From DATFDN01 sp963756545 (GTDB lineage: Bacteria; Pseudomonadota; Alphaproteobacteria; Acetobacterales; Acetobacteraceae), in contig CAVWNY010000003.1 of assembly GCA_963756545.1 (NCBI GenBank), positions 868,001 to 932,000 of the forward strand: 64,000 nucleotides of DNA, read 5' to 3'. Every line of letters starts with the position of its first letter. The stretch's first letter is position 1. The notes under the pieces were generated by a model. The model had not been told where the DNA came from. It made no database searches and was given only the letters and a program-made list of their open reading frames with translations. Positions 52,216-60,081 of the stretch are shown here, in pieces. A program made the translations under genes and the position numbers.

Positions 52216-52230
52216 GACGCTAGTGGCGTC
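52216..52230. promoter_or_regulatory. Short inverted repeat in the sox/ABC divergent promoter region
   Basis: GACGC-TAGTG-GCGTC (52216-52230) is a perfect 5-bp palindrome with a 5-base spacer, lying centrally between soxB and the ABC binding-protein gene. It could bind a regulator controlling both directions. No regulator gene is adjacent and the match is short. Confidence 0.25.
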
Positions 52231-52280
52231 CTGACACGCGCGCAAACAGGACGGATATCGCCCTGTCACGGGAGGAACGC

Positions 52281-53105
52281 ATGATCGCACGCCGCTCTCT
52301 TTGGGGCATCCTGGCCGGCGCGCTGGGGGCGCTCGGCCTGGTCGCGTCCAGTACCACGCCGGCCCGTGCGGACCAACTCAGCACCATCAAAAGCCGCGGC
52401 ACGCTGATCGTCGGCGTGAAGGCGGACTATCCGCCGTTCGGGTTCCGCGCGCCCTCGGGACAGATCGAGGGGATCGAGCCGTCCCTGGCCGCCGATGTCG
52501 CCAAGAGCCTTGGCGTGAAGCTCGACCTCGTGCCCGTCACCGCCGCCAACCGGATGCAGTTCCTTGAACAGGGCAAGATCGACCTGATGATCGCGACAAT
52601 GAGCGACACGCCCGAGCGCCGGCGCGTCGTGGATATCATCCAGCCCGACTACTACGCCTCCGGCTACAACCTCATGCTGCCGAAGTCGATGAACATCGCC
52701 TCGTGGTCCGACCTCAAGGGCAAGCCGCTCTGCGCGATTCAGGGCGCCTACTACAACAAGCAGGTCGCCCAGAAATACGGCGCTCAGATCATCGCCTTCA
52801 CCGGCACCGCCGAGGCGCTGACCGCGCTGAAGCAGGGCCGCTGCATCGGGTTCCTCTATGACGACACCGCGATCCAGGGCGACCTGCTCAAACCCGAGTG
52901 GAGCGCCTATGCGATGCCGCTGGAGAGCCAGGACGCCATTCCCTGGGGGGTCGCGGTCCGCAAGGGCGAGCCGGAATGGGCGGCCTACATGTCGAAGGTG
53001 GTCACGCAATGGGCGAAGGACGGCACGGTCCAGAAGCTGGAGGACAAGTACCACATCAGCCACTCCAAATACGCCGAGGAGCTGCACGCGAAATACAGCA
53101 AGTGA
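52281..53105 (+). CDS. Amino-acid ABC transporter substrate-binding protein (family 3)
   Basis: Protein of 274 residues; GGGAGGA lies 6 bases upstream. A signal peptide runs to PARADQ near residue 33. TLIVGVKADYPPFGFRAPSG, VPVTAANRMQFLEQGKIDLM and ATMSDTPERR are the ligand-pocket strings of polar amino-acid-binding proteins. It starts an operon of binding protein, two permeases and an ATPase. Divergence from soxBDAG suggests uptake of an amino acid or a methylated glycine derivative, as inference. Confidence 0.92.
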   Translation: MIARRSLWGILAGALGALGLVASSTTPARADQLSTIKSRGTLIVGVKADYPPFGFRAPSGQIEGIEPSLAADVAKSLGVKLDLVPVTAANRMQFLEQGKIDLMIATMSDTPERRRVVDIIQPDYYASGYNLMLPKSMNIASWSDLKGKPLCAIQGAYYNKQVAQKYGAQIIAFTGTAEALTALKQGRCIGFLYDDTAIQGDLLKPEWSAYAMPLESQDAIPWGVAVRKGEPEWAAYMSKVVTQWAKDGTVQKLEDKYHISHSKYAEELHAKYSK

Positions 53106-53134
53106 CCTGACCGCCTCGCCGGCCGCCCGGACCG

Positions 53135-53887
53135 ATGGAAACCATCGCCGCCTGGTTCAAGCAGCTTTACGTCACGACCGGGATCAACCTGCCGATCGTG
53201 TACGACCCGTTCGACCGCGCGCGCTTCCTAAACGGATTGGAGGTGACGATCGAGCTGTCGGTGATCACCATCCTGGCCTCGGTCGTGATCGGCGTAATCG
53301 GCGCCTGGCTGCAAGGCTCGCGCCTCGTCTGGACCCGCCGGATCGTGGCGGGCTACATCCAGCTGTTCCGCAACACGCCGCCGCTGGTGCAGCTCTACTT
53401 CTTCTATTTTGGGCTCAGCTCGCTGCTCCCTGTGCTGAAGACCCGGTTCGGCACCACGACGCCGCTGATCGGCGGCTTCGCCTGGGTCTGCATCTCGCTC
53501 AGCTTCTTCGCCGGCGCGTTCAACGTCGAGATCTTCCGCTCCGGGATCGAGGCGGTACCGCGCGCGACGATCGAGGCGGCCGAGTCGCTCGGATACACGA
53601 GGCTGCAAGCCTACAGGCGAATCGTCCTGCCGCTCGCCATCCGGGTCTGCCTGCCGGCGCTGAACAATAACCTGGTCAACCTGGTGAAGACGACGACGCT
53701 CGCCTACGCCGTCGCCGTCCCGGAGCTTCTCTACGTCTCCGCGCAGATCTGGTCCGACGACACCAACGTGCCGGAGATGATGGTGGTGCTGCTGATCATC
53801 TATGTCGGCCTGGTCGGGCTGCTCGTTTTATTCATGCAGCGCCTGGAGCGCGCGCTGCGCCTGCCCGGCTATCATCGGGCGGGCTGA
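53135..53887 (+). CDS. Amino-acid ABC transporter permease (HisM/GlnP type)
   Basis: Protein of 250 residues with five hydrophobic helices. GYIQLFRNTPPLVQLYFFYF is the start of the conserved permease region and PRATIEAAESLGYTRLQAYR is the EAA loop that contacts the ATPase. It is the first of two permeases forming a heterodimer with the downstream one. Confidence 0.93.
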   Translation: METIAAWFKQLYVTTGINLPIVYDPFDRARFLNGLEVTIELSVITILASVVIGVIGAWLQGSRLVWTRRIVAGYIQLFRNTPPLVQLYFFYFGLSSLLPVLKTRFGTTTPLIGGFAWVCISLSFFAGAFNVEIFRSGIEAVPRATIEAAESLGYTRLQAYRRIVLPLAIRVCLPALNNNLVNLVKTTTLAYAVAVPELLYVSAQIWSDDTNVPEMMVVLLIIYVGLVGLLVLFMQRLERALRLPGYHRAG

Positions 53888-53903
53888 CATGGCTATCCAG
53901 ACT

Positions 53904-54017
53904 GCCCCCTACCCCTCCCCCCGACCCCCTCCCGCAAGGGGAGGGGGAGTAGAAGATCCGCCGCACTGCCTCACTACTCCCCCTCCCCTCGCGGGAGGGG
54001 GGTCGGGGGAAGGGGGC
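53904..54017. repeat. Long GC-rich inverted repeat (about 45-bp arms)
   Basis: The arm at 53904-53952 and its near-perfect reverse complement at 53974-54017 flank a 21-base centre. Each arm contains CCCCTCCC/CCGACCCCCTCCCG blocks with a smaller internal GCAAGG/CTCGCGGG turn. This looks like a REP/MITE-type dispersed palindrome of high-GC Alphaproteobacteria. It lies exactly between the two permease genes, beginning 16 bases after the first stop. Confidence 0.85.
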
Positions 54018-54039
54018 GCGCGCCTCCGATCTTCCCGTC

Positions 54040-54852
54040 TTGCTGCCCGTGACGGCGCCTTCAAAGGCCCCCCCGATTCGCCCGCGCGCCTGGCACGGCG
54101 CGGCGCTCGCCTCGGTCGTGCTGCTCAGCGCCGGCATCGCCGACGCCCAAGGGGCCGGGGCGCCGCTTTCGAGCGTGTTAGCGGCGCTCATCAAATGGAC
54201 GCCGCTTCTGCTGCGCGGCTTCGGGTTCAACATCCTGATCAGCTTTGCCGCGATGGCCCTCGGAACGGTGTTCGGGCTGGCGCTCGGGCTGTGCCAGATC
54301 TCGCTGGTCGCGCCGGTGCGCCGCGCCGCATGGGCGGTGATGCAGTTCTTCCGCAACGCGCCCTGGCTGGTTTTGCTGTTCTTCGCGATGTTCATGCTGC
54401 CGTTCCGGATCAGCATCGGCCCGATCGTGATCCCGTTTCCGGATTGGGTGAAGGCGGTGATCGGCCTCGCGTTGCCGGTGATGGCGAACGTGGGCGAGAT
54501 CGTGCGCGGCGCCGTCGCCTCGATCCCGGCGGGTCAATGGGAGGCCGCGGAATCGCTCGCGTTCACGCGCCGCCAGCAGGTGTTCTCGATCGTCCTGCCG
54601 CAGTGCATCAAGCGGATGCTGCCGCCGTGGATGAACCTTTATGCCATCCTGACGATGGCGACGGTGCTCGCCTCCATCGTCGGCGTGAGCGAGGTCATGA
54701 CCCTCGCGGGGCAGGTGGAAGCCGCCGAGGGCGGGCGCACCGACCTTCTGACGCCCTTGTACGCGTGGATCTTGCTCTGGTTCTTCCTCTACGCCTACCC
54801 GATCGCGCGGCTGACCCAGCGCCTCGAGCGGCGTTACGCGGTGCGGATATGA
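54040..54852 (+). CDS. Amino-acid ABC transporter permease, second subunit; start disturbed by repeat
   Basis: About 270 residues from TTG 54040; a GTG at 54049 is another start, and neither has a good Shine-Dalgarno. Helices begin LLLRGFGFNILISFAAMALG. FFRNAPWLVLLFFAMFM and the EAA loop PAGQWEAAESLAFTRRQQVF are clear. The palindrome at 53904-54017 sits where the 5' end should be. An ATG at 53889 (MAIQTA...) just upstream of the repeat may be the original start, separated by the repeat and out of frame. Expression may be altered. Confidence 0.85.
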   Translation: MLPVTAPSKAPPIRPRAWHGAALASVVLLSAGIADAQGAGAPLSSVLAALIKWTPLLLRGFGFNILISFAAMALGTVFGLALGLCQISLVAPVRRAAWAVMQFFRNAPWLVLLFFAMFMLPFRISIGPIVIPFPDWVKAVIGLALPVMANVGEIVRGAVASIPAGQWEAAESLAFTRRQQVFSIVLPQCIKRMLPPWMNLYAILTMATVLASIVGVSEVMTLAGQVEAAEGGRTDLLTPLYAWILLWFFLYAYPIARLTQRLERRYAVRI

Positions 54853-55595
54853 GCTGGACGGCGGACCGGCCGATCGTCGCAATTTCCGACGTGCACAAAT
54901 CCTTCGGCGCGGTGGAGGTGCTGAAGGGCGTCTCGCTCGACGTCCGCAAGGGCGAGGTCATCTGCGTCATCGGTCCCTCCGGGTCGGGCAAGTCCACGCT
55001 GATCCGCTGCATCAACGCGCTGACGCCGTTCGAGCGCGGCTCGATCCGGGTCATGGGCATCGAGGTAAAGGACCCCATGCTCGACAAGCTGGAACTGCGC
55101 CGCCGCGTCGGGATGGTGTTCCAGCAGTATAATCTGTTTCCGCATCGTACCGCTCTGCAGAACGTCATGATGGCGCCGATCCAGGTGCTGAGGCAGCCAC
55201 GCCGGGAAGTGGAGGAGCGGGCCTACGAGCTGCTGGCGAAGGTGCGCCTGCAAGGGCGCGAGCACGCCTACCCGGGAGAGATGTCGGGCGGCCAGCAGCA
55301 GCGCGTCGCGATCGCGCGCTCGCTGGCGATGAACCCGGCGGTCATGCTGTTCGACGAGGTGACGTCGGCGCTCGACCCGGAAACGGTGAAGGAGGTCCTG
55401 CTCACCATCAAGCAGCTCGCCGACGAGGGCATGACATGCATCCTGGTGACGCACGAGATGCGCTTCGCCCGCGACGTGGCCGACCATATCTACTTCACCG
55501 ATCGCGGCGTAATCGTCGAACACGGGCCGCCCAAGGAGTTCTTCGCCAACGCGAAGGACGCCCGTACCCGCGAGTTCCTCGGCCAGGTGCTCTGA
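54849..55595 (+). CDS. Amino-acid ABC transporter ATP-binding protein
   Basis: Protein of 248 residues with ATGA overlap to the permease. CVIGPSGSGKSTLIRCINAL is the Walker A motif, MVFQQYNLFPHRTALQNVMM the Q-loop, MSGGQQQRVAIARSLA the signature and VMLFDEVTSALDPETV the Walker B motif; the switch His is in LVTHEMRFA. It energises import by the two permeases. It is the last gene of the operon. Confidence 0.95.
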   Translation: MSWTADRPIVAISDVHKSFGAVEVLKGVSLDVRKGEVICVIGPSGSGKSTLIRCINALTPFERGSIRVMGIEVKDPMLDKLELRRRVGMVFQQYNLFPHRTALQNVMMAPIQVLRQPRREVEERAYELLAKVRLQGREHAYPGEMSGGQQQRVAIARSLAMNPAVMLFDEVTSALDPETVKEVLLTIKQLADEGMTCILVTHEMRFARDVADHIYFTDRGVIVEHGPPKEFFANAKDARTREFLGQVL

Positions 55596-55661
55596 GCTTC
55601 TTCCGTCCGGTTGCGGATTCAGGTCAAGCTGCAATCGCTCTGTGATGTGCGACGCGCGCGA

Positions 55662-56189
55662 TCAGCCGTTCTTGTTCGTGTAATGGAATTCCGGCGTGCT
55701 GCCCAGCGCCTGCTGGGTCTGTCCGGGCAGAATGATCTTGTTGTTCGCGTTCTCCTGGGCGTTGCCGAACTGCAGCTTGCTGAACGGGACCTCGCGCAGC
55801 TTGCCGTTCACGCTCAAGACGGCTTGCAGGGCGCCGTCCTTTCCGGCGAGCACGTCGTCCACGCTCCCGATCTTCTTATTCTGATCGTTGTACACGCTGG
55901 TGCCGATCACCTTGCTCAATCGGGCATCGCCATTGTCGGCGAGCAGGGGATTGCGCACCGAGGGGGTCGTCGCGCTGCCCTGCGCGGTTGCCGTCCCGCC
56001 GCCGGGCAGCCCGGTGACCGGAGGCGGCGTTCCGGTGGCTGTGCCCGAAGGCGCGCTCGTCGCCGAGGAATTCGCCGCCGGGGGGGTAGCGGACGCAGGG
56101 TTGGCCGCCGGCGCGTTCTGGGCGAAGGCCGGTGCGGCGGCCAATCCCGCGGCGAAGACAATGGCTCGGAGCGCCGAGTGTCTGAACAT
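55662..56189 (-). CDS. Exported PRC-barrel domain protein
   Basis: The start at 56189 follows GGGGAG by 6 bases. The protein has 175 residues. A signal peptide ends AFAQ near residue 24. An Ala/Pro/Thr-rich linker (to about residue 85) precedes the PRC-barrel: LSKVIGTSVYNDQNKKIGSV, then LQAVLSVNGKLREVPFSKL. Exported PRC-barrel proteins are common in Alphaproteobacteria and lack a firm function. It is convergent with the ABC operon. Confidence 0.88.
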   Translation of the reverse strand: MFRHSALRAIVFAAGLAAAPAFAQNAPAANPASATPPAANSSATSAPSGTATGTPPPVTGLPGGGTATAQGSATTPSVRNPLLADNGDARLSKVIGTSVYNDQNKKIGSVDDVLAGKDGALQAVLSVNGKLREVPFSKLQFGNAQENANNKIILPGQTQQALGSTPEFHYTNKNG

Positions 56190-56652
56190 GGTGTGCTCCC
56201 CATCCTGGCAGGCGCGAACGCCGCGCCGAATAGCAGGAACGGGTGATTGCTCTTCCCGTTGCCACCCGTTGTGTCGTGCGCGGCCGGCCGACCCGATCCG
56301 CGGGAACGTTAACCGCTTCTTAACCATTCGTATGTAGTTTGTTCTGGTGCGGCGCCCGATCCGGGATCCCGCCCGAGACCGAGGCGCCCGCCATGCCGCG
56401 AGCCCAGACGTATCCCACTTTCGTGATTTGTCTCGCCGAGTCGCGCGGCGCGAGACTCCGCCACTTGGCCGAGACGCGATCCGCGGGTGCGCTGCGATGG
56501 CGCTTTGAACACCGATGCCGCTTTGAACACAGTCCCGCGTGCGCCGCGGGGTGCCCCCGTTTGGCAACATTTCGCCACGGAATTTCCATCCCCGGTGCCT
56601 TGGTCTTGCAGTCAAGCCGGTCGGCCCATCTTTATCTCGGAAGGAGGCCTCG
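56190..56652. other. Divergent leader region of the prkA operon and PRC-barrel gene
   Basis: About 460 bases. Besides the tandem repeat at 56496-56530, an inverted repeat GTCTCGC (56430-56436) / GCGAGAC (56450-56456) is present. A TTAACCGCTTCTTAACC motif at about 56309-56325 is also seen. No gene is supported until the small ORF at 56653. These elements could be regulator sites for the stress operon. Confidence 0.4.
56496..56530. repeat. Tandem 17-bp direct repeat upstream of the prkA operon
   Basis: GATGGCGCTTTGAACAC (56496-56512) and GATGCCGCTTTGAACAC (56514-56530) match at 16 of 17 positions and are spaced 18 bases start to start. Such phased repeats can be binding sites for a regulator. 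Confidence 0.6.
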
Positions 56653-56811
56653 ATGGCGTATGCGGCAGAAGTCTTGTTTTCACTGCCCGAATCGCCCCGG
56701 ACAATAAAAAGTTCCCGCGACGCGGACCGCGTCCGCTACGCTCTCGCCGATCTCATGTTTTGGCACGCGGTGCCCTCCCCTAATGGAGCGACGGATGCAG
56801 ACGGTCGATGA
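56653..56811 (+). CDS. Small ORF (52 residues) preceding prkA
   Basis: An excellent Shine-Dalgarno, GGAAGGAGG (56639-56647), sits 5 bases before ATG 56653, better than that of most genes here. The peptide begins MAYAAEVLFSLPESPRTIKS and ends 17 bases into prkA in another frame. It has no membrane helix and I know no family. It may be a small protein or a leader whose translation couples to prkA. Confidence 0.5.
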   Translation: MAYAAEVLFSLPESPRTIKSSRDADRVRYALADLMFWHAVPSPNGATDADGR

Positions 56812-58741
56812 CGTTTTCAGCACTTTTGCCCGGACCTACGAGACACATAGGGAAGCGGAGCTGACGCTTCCCGACTACCTCGACGGGTGCCGGACCGACC
56901 CGATGATGTACGCCGGCGCGACCGAGCGCCTGCTCGCCGCCATCGGCGAGCCCCAAATGGTGGACACGTCGAAGGACGCCCGCCTCGGCCGCATTTTCAT
57001 GAATCGCACGATCCGGGTCTACCCCGCGTTCGACGAGTTCTTCGGCATGGAGGAGACGATCGAACAAATCGTCGGCTTCCTGCGCCACGCCGCACAGGGC
57101 CTCGAAGAGCGCAAGCAGATGATGTACCTGCTAGGCCCGGTCGGCGGCGGCAAGTCGTCGCTGGCCGAGCGCATCAAGGCGCTCATGGAGGTCCACCCGA
57201 TCTACGTGCTGAAGGCGGGCGACCAGGTCAGCCCGGTGTTCGAAAGCCCGCTTGGGTTGTTCCACCCCGACAAGATGGGCGCCATCCTGGAGGATCGCTA
57301 CGGCATCCCGCGCCGGCGGCTGACCGGGCTCATGAGCCCGTGGTGCCTGAAGCGGCTGGACGAGTTCGGCGGCGACATCTCGCGCTTCCGTGTGCAGCGG
57401 CTGATGCCCTCGCGGCTGCGGCAGATCGCGGTCGCGAAGACCGAACCGGGCGACGAGAACAACCAGGACATCTCGTCGCTCGTCGGCAAGGTTGACATCC
57501 GCAAGCTGGAGCTGCACGCGCAAAACGACCCGGACGCCTACAGCTACTCGGGCGGCCTCAACCGCGCCAACCAGGGCATCCTCGAATTCGTCGAGATGTT
57601 CAAGGCGCCGATCAAGATGCTCCACCCGCTGCTGACGGCGACGCAGGAGAGCAACTACATCGGCACCGAGAACATCGGCGCCATCCCGTTTTCCGGCATC
57701 ATCCTCGCCCACTCGAACGAGGCGGAGTGGCAGACCTTCAAGAACAACCGGAACAACGAAGCGTTCATCGACCGCATCTACGTCATCAAGGTGCCGTATT
57801 GCCTGCGCGTGACCGAGGAGATCCGCATCTATGACAAGCTGCTGGCGAGCAGCGAGCTGTCGGCCGCGCCGTGCGCGCCCGCCACGCTGGAGATGCTGGC
57901 CCGCTTCTCGGTGCTGTCGCGGCTGAAGCGCCACGAGAATTCCACCGTGTACGCGAAGATGCGGGTCTATGACGGCGAGAGCCTGAAGGAGACCGACCCG
58001 CGTGCGCGCAGCCTGCAGGAATACCGCGACGCGGCGGGCGTCGACGAGGGGATGGACGGCGCCTCCACCCGCTTCGCCTTTAAGGTGCTGGCCGCCACCT
58101 TTAACCACGACACGACCGAGATCGCCGCCGATCCCGTGCATCTGATGTACGTTCTGGAACAGTCGATCCGGCGCGAGCAGATGCCGGCCGAGACCGAAAA
58201 GCGCTTCCTGGAGTTCATCAAGGGCGAGCTGGGCCCGCGTTACGCGGAGTTCATCGGAAACGAGATCCAGAAGGCGTATCTCGAATTGTACAACGACTAC
58301 GGACAGAACCTGTTCGACCGCTACGTGGCGTACGCCGACGCCTGGATCGAGGACCAGGACTACAAGGACCCTGATACCGGGCAATTGCTGAACCGTGAGC
58401 TGCTCAATCAGGAGCTGACGAAGATCGAGAAGCCGGCCGGGATCGCCAATCCCAAGGATTTCCGAAACGAAGTCGTCAAGTTCTCCCTCCGGGCGCGCGC
58501 CCACAATGCCGGCCGGAACCCGTCCTGGACGAGTTATGAGAAGATCCGCGAGGTCATTGAGCGGCGGATGTTCTCCCAGGTCGAGGAGTTGCTGCCCGTC
58601 ATCAGCTTCGGCTCGAAGAAGGACAGCGACACCGAGAAGAAGCACGAGGATTTTGTGGAACGGATGGCCGAGCGTGGCTACACGGAGCGGCAGGTCCGGC
58701 GGCTGGTGGAGTGGTACATGCGGGTCAAGCAGGCCGGCTGA
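56795..58741 (+). CDS. prkA: PrkA-family serine protein kinase (YeaG)
   Basis: ATG 56795 has GGAG 5 bases upstream; an ATG at 56783 is an alternative. The protein has 648 residues, the usual length. LLGPVGGGKSSLAERIKAL is the Walker A motif of the AAA-type PrkA domain, PDKMGAILEDRYGIPRRRLT and GLNRANQGILEFVEMFKAPI are family signatures, and the C-terminal PrkA domain follows. YeaG acts with YeaH in stationary-phase and nitrogen-starvation responses. It heads a prkA-yeaH-spoVR operon. Confidence 0.96.
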   Translation: MQTVDDVFSTFARTYETHREAELTLPDYLDGCRTDPMMYAGATERLLAAIGEPQMVDTSKDARLGRIFMNRTIRVYPAFDEFFGMEETIEQIVGFLRHAAQGLEERKQMMYLLGPVGGGKSSLAERIKALMEVHPIYVLKAGDQVSPVFESPLGLFHPDKMGAILEDRYGIPRRRLTGLMSPWCLKRLDEFGGDISRFRVQRLMPSRLRQIAVAKTEPGDENNQDISSLVGKVDIRKLELHAQNDPDAYSYSGGLNRANQGILEFVEMFKAPIKMLHPLLTATQESNYIGTENIGAIPFSGIILAHSNEAEWQTFKNNRNNEAFIDRIYVIKVPYCLRVTEEIRIYDKLLASSELSAAPCAPATLEMLARFSVLSRLKRHENSTVYAKMRVYDGESLKETDPRARSLQEYRDAAGVDEGMDGASTRFAFKVLAATFNHDTTEIAADPVHLMYVLEQSIRREQMPAETEKRFLEFIKGELGPRYAEFIGNEIQKAYLELYNDYGQNLFDRYVAYADAWIEDQDYKDPDTGQLLNRELLNQELTKIEKPAGIANPKDFRNEVVKFSLRARAHNAGRNPSWTSYEKIREVIERRMFSQVEELLPVISFGSKKDSDTEKKHEDFVERMAERGYTERQVRRLVEWYMRVKQAG

Positions 58742-58779
58742 GGCCGGCGCTTTACGAGGAACGAGGACGGGCAGGTTCA

Positions 58780-60081
58780 ATGCAAATCATCGACCGTCGC
58801 CTCAATCCTGGCGGAAAGAGCCTCGCCAACCGGCAGCGCTTCATCCGACGGGCCAAGTCGCTGATCCGCAAGGCCGTGCATGAGAGCACGGCCAACCGGA
58901 GCATCAAGGACGCCGACGAGGCGGGCGAGATCTCGCTGCCGGCGCAAGGGGTGCATGAGCCTTCCTTCCGCCGTGGCGGGACGGGCGGGCTGCGCGATCA
59001 CCTGCTGCCCGGCAACAAGGAATACATTGAGGGCGACACCATCCCGCGCCCGCCGTCCGGTGGCGGCGGTTCGGGGTCGGAAGGCAGCCCGGACGGCGAG
59101 GGCCAGGACGATTTCCGCTTCGCGCTCTCCCGCGACGAGTTCGTCGATCTGTTCCTGGAGGATCTCGAGCTTCCCGACCTCGCCAAGCGCCGCGTCGTCG
59201 ATACCGAGGCGCTGAGCTGGAGCCGCGCCGGCTACTCCGTGTCCGGCTCGCCCGCCAACCTCGCGTTGATGCGGACGGTGCGCAACAGCCTCTCGCGCCG
59301 GATCGCGCTGCGTCGACCGAAGCCGGATGACTTGCGGCTCCTGCGCGAGGAGATCAACGCGCTGGAGGAGGGCGATCCGCACCGCGTGGCACTGGAGGAG
59401 GATCTGGACCGCAAGCTGCGCCGCACGGTCCAGATCCCGTACATCGACCCCCTGGACGTCCGCTACAAGCGCTTCGAGTCGCATCCGAAGCCGGTGGCCC
59501 AGGCGGTGATGTTCTGCCTGATGGACGTCTCCGGCTCAATGACCGAGCACATGAAGGACCTGGCGAAGCAATTCTACGTGATGCTGTATATCTTCCTGCG
59601 CCGGAAGTACAAGCGCGTCGAGGTGGTCTTCATCCGCCATACCCACCAGGCGCAGGAGGTGGACGAGGAGACCTTCTTCCATTCCCCGGAAACCGGCGGC
59701 ACGGTGGTCTCCACCGCGCTCGAGGAGATGCGCCGGGTGGTAGGCGAGCGGTACAGCCCGGATTCGTGGAACATCTACGCCGCGCAGGCATCGGACGGCG
59801 ACAACACCGCCTCCGACAACGAGCGGACGGCGGAGCTGCTGCGGCACCACATCCTGCCGGTGTGCCAGTACTACGCCTATCTCGAGGTCGGCCGTGATTC
59901 CGAGCACTTCCCGCCCGGATTCATCCGCCGGGACAGCGATCTGTGGCAGACCTACACCGAGATCTGCCGCGCGGGCGCGCCGATGGCGATGCGCAAGGTG
60001 AGCCATCGGCGCGACATCTACCCGGTGTTCCGCGAATTGTTCGCCCGCAAGCAGGCCCCAGCCGGAGCCGAGGCCACATGA
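58780..60081 (+). CDS. yeaH: YeaH/YhbH-family protein (DUF444)
   Basis: Protein of 433 residues. MQIIDRRLNPGGKSLANRQR is the conserved start, and PGNKEYIEGDTIPRPPSGGG is a family string. The C-terminal half has a VWA-like MIDAS, MFCLMDVSGSMTEHMKDLAK, and IRHTHQAQEVDEETFF. It is the constant partner of PrkA in gene neighbourhoods; its role is poorly defined. It starts 38 bases after prkA and overlaps spoVR by 4 bases. Confidence 0.95.
   Translation: MQIIDRRLNPGGKSLANRQRFIRRAKSLIRKAVHESTANRSIKDADEAGEISLPAQGVHEPSFRRGGTGGLRDHLLPGNKEYIEGDTIPRPPSGGGGSGSEGSPDGEGQDDFRFALSRDEFVDLFLEDLELPDLAKRRVVDTEALSWSRAGYSVSGSPANLALMRTVRNSLSRRIALRRPKPDDLRLLREEINALEEGDPHRVALEEDLDRKLRRTVQIPYIDPLDVRYKRFESHPKPVAQAVMFCLMDVSGSMTEHMKDLAKQFYVMLYIFLRRKYKRVEVVFIRHTHQAQEVDEETFFHSPETGGTVVSTALEEMRRVVGERYSPDSWNIYAAQASDGDNTASDNERTAELLRHHILPVCQYYAYLEVGRDSEHFPPGFIRRDSDLWQTYTEICRAGAPMAMRKVSHRRDIYPVFRELFARKQAPAGAEAT

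Noticed and set aside
53802..55595. A 597-residue fusion of unknown sequence with the ABC ATPase
   Set aside because: The upstream part reads through the palindrome and the permease gene in the wrong frame. The ATPase starts at 54849 with ATGA coupling.
57131..58780. 549-codon minus-strand open frame opposite prkA
   Set aside because: His/Leu/Val-rich antisense shadow of a well-conserved kinase gene.
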